A stretch of DNA of 64,000 nucleotides from Prostheceraeus crozeri (Eukaryota; Platyhelminthes; Polycladida; Euryleptidae), in contig CAJQUW010005777.1 in NCBI GenBank assembly GCA_907163375.1, positions 1 to 64,000 of the forward strand, in the 5' to 3' direction. The position numbers and the translations under genes were made by a program. Below are positions 23,646 to 37,308 of the stretch, piece after piece. How positions within the stretch are numbered: the stretch's first letter is position 1; the number at the start of each line of letters is the position of its first letter. The notes under the pieces are model-generated. The model did not search any database. It was not told the origin of the DNA and worked only from the letters and a program-made list of their open reading frames with translations.

Positions 23646-24205
23646 AAAAAAATGTTCATGTTCAGAATCCTTGCGATATAGGACTGTATGTAGTACGAAT
23701 CTGTCAGTTTTAATCAAATCAGCTCAATAGCTCTTTTTCACTCTTATTATACATTTTTATCATTACCGCTAAAGTACACAAACATACCAGGCAAGCAATC
23801 TGCAGTCGTTGTACACGTATGTGAGAGAACAAAGACATGAATTCTCAAAATTGCTTTGTTTTGAACCTACGTTCACCTTCCATGGAGTTTTTGTACTTCA
23901 TCGAATGGTTGCAGTAGCATTGCATGTGTACACTTGCTGATTGGAGAACGCCACAAGTCCTCATTAGGGCTGCTTCAATTAAAAATTTGAATTAGAAAGC
24001 ATTATATTCTATTATACACTGCTGCAGGGATGATTTTCATCATCGTATGAGAATGATAAAAGTTTTGAATAAGTTTGAAAAAGAACTATTGAACTGATTT
24101 GATTAAAACTCACATATTCGTAATCCCTGCATTGCAAGGATTCTGAAGATGCCAAACATGAAAATTCTTTATGAAAATGCGTGAATATAACATTTTCAGT
24201 CAACA

Positions 24206-26060
24206 TACGTGGTGTGATCCAAAATGTCCCGGACTAACCTACTTGCAGATAACCTGTGATAACGAATACTACTTCAGATGTAAATTTAGGTCTTTAAGGC
24301 ATGAGAAATATGGTCGCCGAAATTTTTCCGGTCAGTTTTCTATTTTTAAAAAATATTTTTACATTTTAACATGAATTTCTGTATTTTCTGAATTGATCGA
24401 GATCCGATTTGTCTTATTGTTATAGTTAGATTGATTTTGATTTGTACCTTATTTGACGGATATCTTTGCCATGAATATTGCACGTCTTTTGTTAATTGCT
24501 TCATGTGTTACGATATCAATCAGTGAAGTTCATTCAGCACGCATTCATTAAGAAATCCGTGTCAACGATGGTTCTTCAGTTCTATTCAGTTTTCATGATG
24601 GATGTGCACAAGCGTGTCTTCAGTCGAATATCGTCAGTGTGATACGATACCCTCCTGATTCCGCGGCTATCGCTAATTGGTGACATTCTAAAGGAATTAA
24701 GCTGGGCATTATGGAAGCAAAGCTCCATCGAGAACTACTGCTTTATTTCTGGATAAGCGAATTTAAACGCGGAAGACAATCTTGTGGAGCAAAGATTCTT
24801 TTCAAACTGTTGGTCAGGCCGCAGGAGATTCCGGAAGAGGAAATCGATGTCAGTTGCGTTTGAAGTCGATTAACAGCACACAGAAGGATAACCATCCGTG
24901 GATGTTGTCAAGAGAGTTGCGAGCTCAGTTATCACACATGTCATGAACCAATCATCGAAAGACTTGGATATCGCCAACTGGCATCACGTATCGTACCGAA
25001 GTTTCTGTCACCTGAAATGAAGGAGGAACATGACTTCTGGCGGCACAGTCAAAATTTGGCATCTCCTCGAAATAGCACGGAGATCCAGTTTTCTGAAACT
25101 GCTCCAAACCAAAGGGGAAAGGGAGAGGATTGGGAAAAAGGCCCAACTTTAAGTATGTATCTGCCTCAAAGTAAGCGAAGAATCTGCAGAGTGGCGAAAA
25201 TCAGGCGAGTCTGCACTTTGAACATGCGATCCGGAAACATCACATCGCCGGTCGTTGAAGCTGACGGTCTTTTGGAAACGCTTCGGGAATCCATCTGGTT
25301 GGACCTTTGCGGATATAAAGGAGTTAAGAATCAAATAGCGAATATTATTCCAATCTGTTATCTGAAAAGCGAGAAGGAAGAAAATAAAGAAAGCCACGAA
25401 ATCATTCCCCTTACTTCGCTTCATGACAATGCTCCGATTCACACCTCGCAGGAGACAACCAATTGCCTAAACGAGAAACGGATAATCAACTCAATGAGCC
25501 ATCCTCCTTTATTCACCTGACTTGGCCCGGGCCCCAAAGCAGCTTCTATCTCCACCCGCGTTTAGATTCCTCAAAAAAGCATCTTCGTGGACACCATTTT
25601 GAATCGCCAGTTGAAACTGCGGAGGATGCAGTTACTGAGTTTTTTTGATTCTTTAACACCGGGAATTTTTTCATAAAGCTTTTTGTTGAACTTGTCGACT
25701 TCGTTGGCAAAAAGTGACGAAATGCTATTAACGGGCCTTCTATACATTGATAAGTAAATAACTGTTTTCTGGAACAAAACATTGTTTTTTCAGTTATTTA
25801 TTTAGTCAGGTTATTAGTGATAGCTTAACTGTTAAGTTAATCTAAATATATTAATTCTAAATCGCTAGAATTTATAGGAAAATCTTGAAATTCAGACAAA
25901 AATGTTTGAAAATTTTGAAAAAATAGAAAACTGACCGGAAAAATTTCGGCAACCATATTTCTCATGCCTTAAAGACCTAAATTTACATCTGAAGTAGTAT
26001 TCGTTATCACAGGTTATCTGCAAGTAGGTTAGTCCGGGACATTTTGGATCACACCACGTA
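24206..26060 (+). mobile_element. mariner element with ~145-bp terminal inverted repeats and TA target sites
   Basis: The 1851-bp element (24208-26058) begins CGTGGTGTGATCCAAAATGT and ends with its reverse complement; identity runs for about 145 bp inward. TA dinucleotides flank both ends. It contains a decayed transposase on the plus strand. The TA target, TIR and D,D(34)D-type transposase tail identify the mariner family. Confidence 0.9.
24700..25790 (+). pseudogene. Decayed mariner transposase
   Basis: Recognisable pieces are KFLSPEMKEEHDFW (near 25000), SLHDNAPIHTSQETTNCLNE (about 25415-25475, carrying the second catalytic Asp before N-A-P-x-H), HPPLFT in place of the usual HPPYSPDLAP, and a C-terminal FESPVETAEDAVTEFF (near 25600-25645). 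Several frameshifts and stops interrupt it. The D-N-A-P-x-H and H-P-P motifs at the right spacing place it in IS630/Tc1/mariner. Not functional. Confidence 0.75.
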
Positions 26061-26986
26061 TGTGACAATTTCACGATATCATTAGCTTTCTACTGGTCCA
26101 CCGATTTTGATGACCAGCATAACAAGAAAGAACTCAGAAAATTCTCTTTCTCCCATTTCTTGATTCATGATTATTATACTCATTATTATACTCACATACT
26201 TGCTTATTGAAAAATTGCAACTTGTAAATTGAGCCCACAGAATTAAACATTTTGTTTATCTGCTTCGTTTTTGCTACATGTGTGATTAGTACGAAATCGA
26301 AGGTACATCGAGGAACCCATTAAGTGGGCAAAAAGAAATCCCTAATACCCTACAGAGATAGGAAAAAAGTCGTGCGTCGCTTGCGGATTAATGTGAGTGC
26401 TTTGATTGCCATTATATTAAAAAAATGATGTTGGCCCTTCCGATCATTATTAAAAAAAGTAGCAGGCGTACGAAAATTAGTTCACTTGATGACTTCACCA
26501 TCGTCTTCTCACCATTCCTCACAGCACAGTGCATACACTGAATCGAATGTTACCAGGCAATGTGTGCTTTGATGTGTGTGAAGTGATATCACACCACGCA
26601 CGCATCTCTCACTGGCTCTGGTGCCCTCTGCTGACAGCTTATTGCTTGCCATTTTCAACAGCAAGTGATACACGAATCATCCATTCGAGAAGGAGCAAGT
26701 TGTCTAATTCTGTGATGTGATATTTCGATATTAAAGTTACACACAATTCTTCCTTTAGGAAACCGAAGCGCGTGCAGATGAATCCAATTATGTGATTGAG
26801 CCATTTTAATATTTCGAGCACTGATCGATACACAATAACGGATGTAAGTTTATCATAGCTCATTTGAAAGCTGAGTAAGCTCTCGAATGATGTAGGGACC
26901 TATAGCACGTTGATGTACGACACGATTGGAAGACAAGAAGCTCGATTGAAATTCAGCGAAATTAAGGTTTTGCGTTTATATGATCA
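26061..26986. other. No recognisable feature beyond the mariner flank
   Basis: The first 65 bp continue the repeat that hosted the mariner; the rest shows no gene. Confidence 0.4.
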
Positions 26987-26994
26987 GTTCTGTA

Positions 26995-27580
26995 CAGGGA
27001 TTGTAAATAATTGACTGACAAATAGAAAATCAATTATTTTTCTATCAATCAATTAATTTTAATTGTAAATTTATCAATTAATTAATTTCTAATAGGAAAT
27101 TTATCAATCAATTAATTGCAATTGACACGGCAAGCGATAGCTGGATCAATTTGTTCCCTAATGCAGAGGATCATTGTTCTCGGTGGTGGAAAACTAGTTA
27201 GTTAAAGCATGTGTGACATATGCGTGCATGCAGTCCGCTAGCCTGCGATTTTTAATTGTCAAATGGAAGTTTGTCTCTAAGGAGTGTGTGTAGACCTATA
27301 TGGAGTTTGAATGTACAAATAAAAGTGTTTAAGTATGTAGCTTACTTCCCTTATATACTTTGGTGCAAATGTTTAAGGTGAATTCTTATAAACATAGGAA
27401 TACCGCTGTGCTAGCATAGGTGGAATTTGTGGACACTTATCCAATTGATTGACAATTAATTGCAATCAATTTTAATTGTTCAATCAATTAATAATTGTAT
27501 ACGGTACGAATTATCAAGGAATTAATTGGTCCAATTAAATTGCACTTAATTTTTAACCAAATAATTTTTTACAATCCCTG
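26995..27580. mobile_element. hAT-type MITE, 586 bp, 8-bp target duplication
   Basis: It begins CAGGGATTGTAAATAATT and ends AATTTTTTACAATCCCTG. It is flanked by the direct repeat GTTCTGTA (26987-26994 and 27581-27588). Both ends are packed with AATTAATTG/ATCAATTAAT repeats that could form a long stem. It is a non-autonomous hAT derivative with no transposase. Confidence 0.85.
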
Positions 27581-27588
27581 GTTCTGTA

Positions 27589-28636
27589 GTTCTGTAGTGG
27601 GCTTGTTATCAATGTGTCAGAATCTGAAGACACCAATATACACTATTTGCCAACTTCAAGGACTTCGTCAGTCGCACAATGTATAGGCCTATCACAATTC
27701 ACATAACGAGTCACAAGTAGTCGCATAACTCTAATATTCATCCATCGCTCAACATCAATGAATCAATCGACGCATGTCTCTCACTCTGCCTTGAAATAAT
27801 GAAAACACAAGATCTTCTTAGATATTTTAGATATCCCAATCTAAAGCGGCTTCATTTTTTTTTGATTCGTAGCTCCGCAATGGACAGCAAATACCTACAT
27901 TGTTTTACAAGATTGAGCGCCGCCTGTGTAATTTCGTTTATTTCCGTTCTTTTTCAGAACAGACTTTTCTTCGGAAAACCGTGAATTTTTCCAGAATCTC
28001 TTTAACCACCAAAATAATCGCCTCAGCTATTTTTTTTACGTTTGTAAATTTCAGGCATGAGATTGAGGGCAAATAAAAAACCCGGAACGAGCGAGCAAGT
28101 TTGCGAAGGGGGTCTGGTCTTGAAATTTTTGTGACCTTTTTATTGATATTTGGCATAATCTAATGTAAGAAAAATAGTTGGCTAGGGCGAAAAAATGGAC
28201 GTTTTTTAAATAATCTAACTATTCCCGCGTATTAGGGTGGGTATGGCTTTTTTATTGCATATTTAGAGTTGAATTACGGAGAATGGTTCTTTTCAGCACC
28301 AAAAAACCCCGGTAAAAACCTGGAAGATTCTCAATACATGAAATTTTTCTTCTGTTCTGATTGTCCTGACCCATGTTTGGGTACAATAAGAGCTATTGAC
28401 ATAGGGAACATTTGCCTGAATCGGATATGCGGAAACTTGAGGCATGATTTTTGTTCGGTAATTGGCACCCGGCGCAATGCATACGAAATCACATCACAGT
28501 TACGAAACAGTGGAACACACACATTCAACAAACGTTTCTTTGTCTTTGCTACACCTTAGTGATTAGAGTAAGAAACTTTCACGAGGCATTCAGTGTCGCC
28601 AACAGCCGTGACAACAACCTCGAGACCAAAAATGTT
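27589..28636. other. No recognisable feature
   Basis: No supported gene; the open frames at 28269-28559 and 28451-28696 have no recognisable domains. Confidence 0.4.
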
Positions 28637-29133
28637 CCGGTGTGCCAGTCAATTTTTACTCCCGCCAAAATTTACTCCCCAGTAAATTTTTCCTAGGATA
28701 TTTTTAATCCCCTAGTAAATATTGCCTGGGGAAATTTTTACTGCCAGTAAATTTTTCTAGGAAATTTTACTCCCACACTGATTTGGCCTAGGCTATAGCA
28801 GCGATGCCTAATCCCAGCGATGTGCGTATTTACCATTTAGAATATGCAATACTAGGATGATTATTGTCTATTGTGTTATCATAAAAAGTAAACGCATTTA
28901 CTGAGCAAAAATGGGTTTTTGTGGGATAACAGTGACAGGTTTGAAATCAGAGAGTCAAACTGCATCGGATAGGCTAAATTTACTAGGGAGTAGAATATTC
29001 TAGGCCAAATTTGCTGGGGGAGTAAATTTTGTCAGGGGGGAGTAAATATTTTCTAGGCAAATTTTACTGGGGGAGTAAAAATTTCCTAGGAAAAATTAAA
29101 TTTTGTCAGGGAGTAAAAATAAACTGTTACACC
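28637..29133. mobile_element. Inverted-repeat MITE built of TTTACTCCCC.AGTAAATTT subrepeats
   Basis: The left end CCGGTGTGCCAGTCAATTTT and the right end, read inversely CCGGTGTAACAGTTTATTTT, are inverted. Inside each arm a ~35-bp unit (GGGGGAGTAAATTTT...CCTAGG) repeats about four times, in opposite orientation in the two arms. No clear target duplication and no coding sequence. Confidence 0.65.
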
Positions 29134-29483
29134 GGCTCAGCCATGGCACTGGCAGATGCGACTTGGATTATGAACCAACATGACACATCATTCACGGTTT
29201 TTCACAAATCCACTATTCAAATCAAATTATGTGGCATTGGACGGTTTTAATGAAACTAATGCAAGCACAGCACAGCATGCGTTGAACATCACGTGATTGA
29301 AAGAGACGTGATTAAAAAATAGTGGATATGAAGTCTGACAATGACTATCATACCTGAAAGCCATACTTACATATAATTTTCCGCTTTCGTAATCGAGGTT
29401 GTAGATAATCTTCTTACATTATTTAGTGATGATAACTTTGAAATTAGTCTAGTGAGCATATTTACTGACCAAATAGGACTCGT
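29134..29483. other. No recognisable feature
   Basis: Short spacer between the MITE and the large transposon at 29.5 kb; no gene seen. Confidence 0.4.
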
Positions 29484-30140
29484 ACAGAGCTTGAGTTAGC
29501 ATAAAAGTGAACACCCCGCGTAAACGAAAGTTCATTTGAATATTATTTCTGACAAGTAAATTTAATTATTATTTGATTTTGTACATATTAACATAATGAT
29601 GATAAAATCACAGTAATTAAATATTATTGTGATATGATAATTATATTATATTGTGGATTCATTTGTGAATAAAAAATGTTTGATGAAATTCACATAAAAT
29701 ATCAAACTTTTGATGTAATGTTGGTTGCTATCAGACTATTCAAATAGATGCAGTGTAGAACTGAAATATTACAATAATTTTAGTAGAAGTGGTGGAATAA
29801 TAACAGCAATAGTAATGAGATGGTAATATAGAATAATACATTGAGAAGCTAAATTAAAAGCAGCAACGCTAGACAGTGAGATTTATTTGTCTGTCATTAT
29901 GAAATTGCCTTCACAATCCATAACAGACCATAATATCTCAAAATGCATGAAGTCCAAATATTTCAAACTCAGGTATGTGAAATTTATGTAACGAACACCG
30001 ATCATGCCATTATCCAACACAAGATCCAATCCAAGACCAGCTGTATACCTAAGCATATCGGGAAAATTGTGGAAAGATTAGTGGCCTATGAATATCAAGG
30101 TCTGTAAAAAGTGATTAGATTGAAAGATATTGAATGTTAA
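29484..30140 (+). repeat. Segment A: ~650-bp terminal repeat of the large transposon
   Basis: It begins TACAGAGCTTGAGTTAGC. Its reverse complement occupies 35207-35858. The outer motif GAGTTAGCATAAAAGTG also ends the B segments in inverse form (CACTTTTATGCTAACTC at about 35184 and 40735). TAGGACTCGT precedes it (29474-29483) and recurs just after the far end (40759-40768), which may be a target duplication of the whole. Confidence 0.75.
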
Positions 30141-31162
30141 GTATCACGACTATTTGATTGCGGAAGGATAGCAGAATCACGCATAATTTCTTCGTCCATC
30201 CTGCATAATGACAAAGAGATAACATTTAGAATTTCTGTGCTCATGTTAACCGTAGAAATATCCAACATTTTAAGAGATGTAGTGCGCGCTGGTAGACCAA
30301 AGATAAAGTGGTAGGCCTGTATCAATTACATGTAGGCTAGTGTTGATAATTAAAAAAAGATACGCATGTAATATGATGGTATATGTCTGCCTATAATGCC
30401 GAATCAGATGGCCGGCGGGCCGCGAAACTGTGACATTTATTTTATTTTGTTAGTTATCCATTTTGAACATCTCCATTTCATGACTAAGGCCTGTTGAGGG
30501 TTAGGGTATTTCAAATATTTTATAGCCTACTACGCCTACCCTGTAAAAGTTTATCGGATCATTTTTTACCAGAAATACATGAGTCGATACTGCTTTAAAC
30601 TCTCTTGATAACCAGTGAAATAAGACAAAACATGTCAACTTTAATTTAATATGACCTTTTAGGCCTAGGATTGAGTGCGTGGAAAGGTACGAGTGGTGAT
30701 AATGCAATCACAATTGGCAAATAAATAAGCAAATCCAAAGAGACGAGTTTGTCACATAATCTGGACTAGGCACTTCATGAATTGACATTCCATTCTTAAT
30801 TGATGGGGACATGAATGTAAAGGGAGATGCTTCCATAGTACAAGTAACGATCGATAGAATTCAAACGCCTTGCTATAGCCATAGTTTAAAATAGATGCAG
30901 ATAAGATTACACGTGTTATAGTGGCAGAAAAACTTGTTCTCAGACCTATATAAGACTAAGGAGTTTTTGAATGTCTTCATAACTAATGTACATGGTCATG
31001 CTCCACAAAGAGCAATATTTTCATTTTCAAACTTAAATAAAAAATCTGGTGTTTTGCGATGGATGATCATTGTATAGGATAGTTGATGTTGAAATATGTT
31101 TGATTTTGATGGTTTCTGTGAATTTTCCCATCTAATCCCCTTAGTTTTTAGCCTAACATGTT

Positions 31163-31258
31163 CGGAGTTGACATATAACGTTTCCGGAGTTGACATTCAC
31201 CGTACGGATTGACCATCTCCTTGTCAGGGATGACAATCACCGCTACGGAGTTGACAAT
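31163..31258. repeat. ~20-bp minisatellite (CGGAGTTGACATTCACCGTT)
   Basis: Four to five imperfect copies of CGGAGTTGACATTCACCG. The same array is at 36893-36995 in B2. Confidence 0.75.
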
Positions 31259-31569
31259 TATCCAAATCTTTCTATAGACTTATCGGTCATAAGCGTTCGA
31301 ACAAAGTTGGCCAAACATCCGGATCGAGTCTATAGGTCCTTAGCTATAATGCAATGCAGGCAGGCCCATTTAAAATGTTTCCTGAAATTCAAATATTGCA
31401 TGCGTACATGTACGTATAGGCCCCTCTTAAATAAAAACACAACCCATCGAAATCGATCACGATATTGATAATCTATATTTCAAATACAAAATAACATGCT
31501 TGTGAACCCACAGCTGATGGTGAAAGAATCGTTCATCACATTCCATAAATCCCACTCATTGCCCACATC

Positions 31570-33014
31570 TTGATCAACAATCACTATGAGTTGTAATAGT
31601 GTCCCATCAGTGCTTGATAGAATAATGGCGTCTGCCCAGTAGGTGTGTCTTATATAGCTTTGAATGTCGGTGCGGCCAAAGTTATTCTGTCCTCACGTAG
31701 TAAGCCAGTTGAAGGAAGTTCATCCCACGGTTGTCCATGACCTTGATTTCGAATAACCCTGTCGCCGCCGTTTGAGAGATCCGTGAACTTGGCCTAAACA
31801 GCAATTCAGGTGGAAATGCATGCCTCTATACCTTATTCATTTTGAAGGAGTAACTTACCATGATACGCTGGTTGTCGTATGCAACAAGGACCCATTGTCA
31901 ACCTTCGATTTTCGTCATTGCAACATTCATCATGTGCTCCTTGGTATTCTGAAAGTAGAAATAAACTAGAAGACAAAGCAACTAGAGAACGAGACCTTAT
32001 TAAGAGCTACAGCAAATACTTGGGAGGATTAGATGATTCCGTACCGCAGTCCATAATAGACTCCGCCTAGAGCAAATCAGTTTGATACCGTTGCCGTCTA
32101 AAATCAAATTAGCTCAAAAGATGTCATAATTGATTATGATATTGACGCAAATAAAAATACATAAAGAGCGGGCGCGGATTGTGAAATTCCTATAAGACTT
32201 ACCGGATTTTTCAGTTCTTTCATTGGAAAAATTGGAAATAAGCAGGTTGAAACAATTGCAAGTCGCTGGATGCTGGCAATAAGCACCCCAAATGGCGGTA
32301 CTTAATCAATCCATTTCCTCAGTCAGTATTCTAAAATTGTCAAGACATACAATTTTACATGAGGTTATTAAATGCCTTGTGCATGTACGAACCTGATGAA
32401 TCTTCATTGTGTGTGGAGACTCTAGGAATCCTCAAACGGAATCTCGCAACCATATCATTGAGTTCCTCGCTGATGTCAAAACAGCTTTATTGATGTAGCA
32501 TTGTCCAGAGTATACGATTTGTGGAAGGATGGTGTGTGGCTTGAGCCTTTGTTTCGAGGAGAAAGGACTGTGTCTGTATGCATGGCAATTGAAAATGGAC
32601 AGATGGTGCTGTGGCGCAGCTGGCTGCGCTGATCACTGAGGGGTGTTGGGCTGGTCAAGAAGCTCAACAGAAGTCTTGCAATCTGGAATGGTGGTCAAAC
32701 CTATTAAAAATCTATGATTATTACATGACTAAATTAGTACGAGAATAGTTATTATTATCTCACCATTCGCCGATCATTTGCATCGTCTGAACGTTTTAGG
32801 GAGGCTCCCCTCAACGCCATCTGCCAGGACCCTGCCATGTCCAGCACCTGACGTCCATGTCAGCTTGTGTATGAGGGAAAATTGTCGCTGAAACCGAAGA
32901 ATCAACATAAAATGGGTGTTTGTTTTCCGAAGGTGTTGGTTGGCCATCGACCAGAAGTGTATCGATCTAATTGATGCGTTCTCGAGAGCCAGTTATCACC
33001 GAACATGATGCACC
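31570..33014 (-). pseudogene. B1 copy of the SDG/HGKGPxDG multi-exon gene, indel-ridden
   Basis: It is colinear with the better copy at 37309-38579: the WVLVAYDN exon, the MKIHQ exon and the HGKGPADG exon can all be placed. Single-base gains and losses disrupt nearly every exon, and a ~150-bp insertion splits the MKIHQ exon. Errors are spread evenly through exons and introns, which suggests sequence error as much as decay. Confidence 0.6.
32500..32650. mobile_element. Possible tRNA-derived SINE insertion in B1
   Basis: This segment interrupts B1 relative to B2 (38205-38215). It contains GGTGCTGTGGCGCAGCTGG (about 32605), where TGGCGCAGCTGG matches a pol III A box. No B box or poly-A tail is evident. 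Confidence 0.35.
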
Positions 33015-35206
33015 CTACAGGAAAAGCATTTTCTAATGGCAATAGTACAAATTAAATCAATCTTCTTTTTATAAGCAACTAAAAAATGAGCGATGGAATG
33101 AAACTATTCTACAAACGAAAGGAAACATTTGCTGTAAGGCCGAATCAAAAGAAGATCAGCATGGAACTTTGCATTTTAATAACTTGACACTTTTCTAACA
33201 TTCTAATCAACACACTAGCACAATATTATAATTTAATTATGTGATGCTGTTGCCTACGATTTCAATGTTGTTGTACATAAATACCTCTACACTGACATCA
33301 TTTCGAATGAGATATGATATGGGAATTGTTTAAAAAAGTACGTATAAAATACTGTCTTCTGAAAGTTTGTCATTCACTAAAGAAAATAGGTCGGCTATTT
33401 TATAAAAGTATAATTGGGAATCTACATTTTATATTGAGTTGAACAAATAACAAAGTTAATTTTTAATTTTAAATATCGTCCATTCGCAGATAGCCGCGTT
33501 GAAAGATTTTCTCAGCTTTCGAGGAGGAGTGTTCACTGCGAAGTTATAAGCAGATGCCTGATGCAAACCGTCGGTAGCACCTGTTCCGGCACCACCTCTT
33601 GTGGTAGCATCTACTGTTGTATTTACAACAAAAATACCACCATTTATTACAGACAATGCCTCCGTGAATATTAAAAACCCCTCTTTTGCTGTCCTATTTG
33701 TACAGATGCAGTGTAGGAGGGCTCAGGTATCAATGTTTGTATGCTTACTCCCGAACCACTAGTGGAGTGAGCTTTACACTCCGATACAAATACACTGATT
33801 GCCGATGAATGTAAATTTAGGAATAATTAAAAAATTTAGGATTTTAACTCATTTTGGAGATCGGAGCTGCATGCTTTTCCTTGATTTGAGCCTCGAGGAG
33901 CTGAAAATATGCATGAACCTCAGGATAATTAAAAATTGATCGACTTGATCAAAGTGACGTAAAATAAGACTAAGTGGATCTAATTGAAATTGATTCGCTC
34001 TAGCAAATCCATAAACCAGGTGATGCAGCACCCATGGCGAATTTGGAGATGATTGTGATCCTTTCAGTCAAAAGTCGAGAAAGTCAGCCTAACATTATAC
34101 ATTTCGTTTCTGAAACAATAGTCGTTAAAGAGAGCAGTGAAACACATGTTTACATGATGGATATTCTTTCATAACTTCATTATATATGAGATTCATTAAA
34201 TATTCATTTTATATGAGCCAATCATCTTCTGACTGAATAAAATCCGAATTTTAGACATTCCGCTGTGTAGTTGGTCGAAATCACGCTGCGCGCACAGATG
34301 TGGACGTCACTCGTCAAGTGTCAGCCATATTGCAAGCAGCAACTTTCAGCCAACATACGCCTTAAGAAATTTGGAATCAGTTAATGTCTACAATGTTCAA
34401 TCGGATGAGAGATTTGTAGATATCTCAAGGTAGACAGGAAAAAAATCATAAAATATTTTGCCTGAGATGATCATCTATTATTTTCTGTAAAAATATATGA
34501 AAATGTAAGAAATATGTTACAGACAGTTTAATGGTGTTTGGGACAAAATTCAACACTCGAACAATGTAGGCGACACTGCTACAAAATATTGTGGGGGACA
34601 AATGTCCCCCATGCTCCCAGGGATGTGTCTCCAAATTTTCATACATTTGATTCTGATGACTCAACAATCATCTGTATGTACTAATTAGTTCTCCAGACTA
34701 ATTTCGTATTCTGAACAATGTGATATATCGTACATAACATCAACGTCCTTGAGGAATATTCCCTATAAGAGGTCGTTGCACTTTCCACTTTAAATGAAAT
34801 ATTTTCTTATATCGGCGTTGGTTACAGTCATCAGCAGTAATAAAATCCATGATGATAAGTAAATGCTACATAGTCAACAACTCAATAATGACTCGATGAT
34901 GTCATGTTTAAACAATTCATTTATTAGCTAATGGTCGACAAATTCTTATTTCTTTATCATTGTAACATATAGCTACCTCGAATCAGCTGATATTTGTTGA
35001 ATGAAAGTAAATTTTGATCTCCGCTCCTTTAACCACAACATTATGGATTAAAATTTTATTATCATGATTTAAATTTCCTTCTTAATATTCAAGATAATTT
35101 ATTGTATATAATAAATAAAATTTAAACCAAATATATTTATTTGTTTAAATTACTAAACTATTCAAATCTGAGAATGTGCACTTTTATGCTAACTCAGGTA
35201 CCGTTC

Positions 35207-35858
35207 GTGATACTTAAAATTCAATATCTTTCAATCTAATCACTTTTTACAGACCTTGATATTCATAGGCCACTAATCTTTCCACAATTTTCCCGATATG
35301 CTTAGGTATACAGCTGGTCTTGGATTGGATCTTGTGTTGGATAATGGCATGATCGGTGTTCGTTACATAAATTTCACATACCTGAGTTTGAAATATTTGG
35401 ACTTCATGCATTTTGAGATATTATGGTCTGTTATGGATTGTGAAGGCAATTTCATAATGACAGACAAATAAATCTCACTGTCTAGCGTTGCTGCTGTTAA
35501 TTTAGCTTCTCAATTTATTATTCTATATTACCATCTCCTTATTATTGCTGCTATTATTCCACCACTTCTACTAAAATTATTGTAATATTTCAGTTCTACA
35601 CTGCATCTATTGGATAGTCTGATAGCAACCAACATTACATCAAAAGTTTGATATTTTATGTGAATCTCATAAATCATTTTTTATTCACAAATGAATCCAC
35701 AATATAATATAATTATCATCTTACAATAATATTTAATTACTGTGATTTTATCATCATTATGTTAATATGTACAAATAATAATTAAATTTACTTGTCAAAA
35801 ATAATATTCAAACGAACTTTCGTTTACGCGGGGTGTTCACTTTTATGCTAACTCAAGC
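35207..35858 (-). repeat. Segment A': inverted copy of segment A
   Basis: Reverse complement of 29484-30140, ending CACTTTTATGCTAACTCAAGCTCTGTA. It separates B1 from B2. Its junction with B1 is CTCAGGTACCG/TTCGTGATAC, and B2 begins with the same word in the other sense (GTATCACGA). Confidence 0.75.
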
Positions 35859-36892
35859 TCTGTAGTATCACGACTATTTTGATTGCGGGAAGGATAGCAG
35901 AATCACGCATAATTTCTTCTGTCCATCTGCATATGACAAAGGAGATACATTTAGATTTCTGTGCTCATGTTAACCGTAGAAATATTCCAACATTTTAGAG
36001 ATGTAGTGCGCGCTGGTAGGCCCAAAGATAATGTGGTAGGCCTGTATCAATTACATGTAGGCTAGTGTTGATAATGTAAAAAAGATACGCATGTAATATG
36101 ATGGGTATATGTCTGCCTATAATGCCTATATCTGATGGCCGGCGGGCGCGAAACTTGTGACATTTATTTTATTTTGTTAGTTATCATTTTGACATCTCCA
36201 TTTCATGACTATAGGCCTGTTGGAGGGTAGGGTATTTCAAATATTTTATAGGCCTACGCCTACCCTGTAAATGTTTATCGGATCATTTTTTACCAGAAAT
36301 ACATGTGTCGATAACTGCTTTACATCTCTTGATAACCATTGAAATGAAGACAACATGTCAACTTTAATTTAATGCATTTTAGGCCTATGGATTGAGTGCG
36401 TGTAAAGGTAGCGAGTTGGTGATAATGCAATCACAAGTTGGCAAATAAATGAAGCAGAATCCAAAGAGACGAGTTGGTCGACATAAGTCTGGACTAGGCA
36501 ATTCATGATTTGACATATCCATTCTTAATTGATTTGGGACATGAATGTATAGGGAGATGCTTCCATAGTACAAGGGAACGATCGATAGAATGCAACGCTG
36601 CTATAGCATAGTTTAAAATGAGATGCATATAAGAATAGCACGTGTTATAGGTGGCAAAAAACTTGTTCTCAGGAACCTATGATAAGACTAAGGAGTTTTG
36701 AATGTCTTCATAACTAATGTACATGGGTCATTCTCCACAAAAGAGCAATATTTTCAATTTTCAAACTTAAATTAAAAATCTTGTGTTTTGCGATGGATGA
36801 TCAATGTATAGGATAGTTGATGTTGAAATATGTTGATTTTGATGGTTTGCTGTGAATTTTTCCCATCTAATCCCCTAGTTTTTATTCCTAAC

Positions 36893-36995
36893 ATGTTCCG
36901 GAGTTGACATATAACGTTCCGGAGTTGACATTCACCGTTACGGAGTTGACCATCCTTGTTCCGGAGTTGACATTCACCGCTACGGAGTTGACAAT
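36893..36995. repeat. ~20-bp minisatellite (CGGAGTTGACATTCACCGTT)
   Basis: B2 copy of the array at 31163-31258, with five clearer units. Confidence 0.75.
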
Positions 36996-37308
36996 TATCA
37001 ATCTTTCTATAGACTTTATCGGTCATAAGCTTTCGACAAATTGCCAAACAGTCCTGATCGAGTCTATAGGTCCTTAGCTATAATGCAATGCAGGCAGGCC
37101 CATTTAAAATGTTTCCTAAATTCAAATATTGCATGCGTACATGTACGTATAGGCCCACTTAAATAAAAACAACCCATCGAAATCGATCACGATTATTGAG
37201 TAAACTTATATTTCAAATACAAAAATAACATGCTTTGTGGAAGCCCACATCTGATGGTGAAAGAAATCTTTCATCACATGTCCATTCCCACTCATTGCCC
37301 ACTCTTGT

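Larger units (their letters stand above)
30141..35206. mobile_element. Large DNA transposon, body copy B1
   Basis: A 5.1-kb body repeated in direct orientation at 35859-40758. Relative to B2 the first ~3.2 kb carries many single-base insertions and deletions, whereas the last ~1.7 kb is almost identical. It contains a 95-bp minisatellite (31163-31258), a decayed copy of the multi-exon gene (minus strand) and a ~150-bp insertion at 32500-32650 absent from B2. It ends CTCAGGTACCG. Confidence 0.75.

Noticed and set aside
29484..35858. Simple Tc1/mariner-like element with TA target and 650-bp inverted repeats
   Set aside because: TA is present at both edges, but the direct second body, the 10-bp flanking repeat and the spliced gene do not fit a single Tc1 element.
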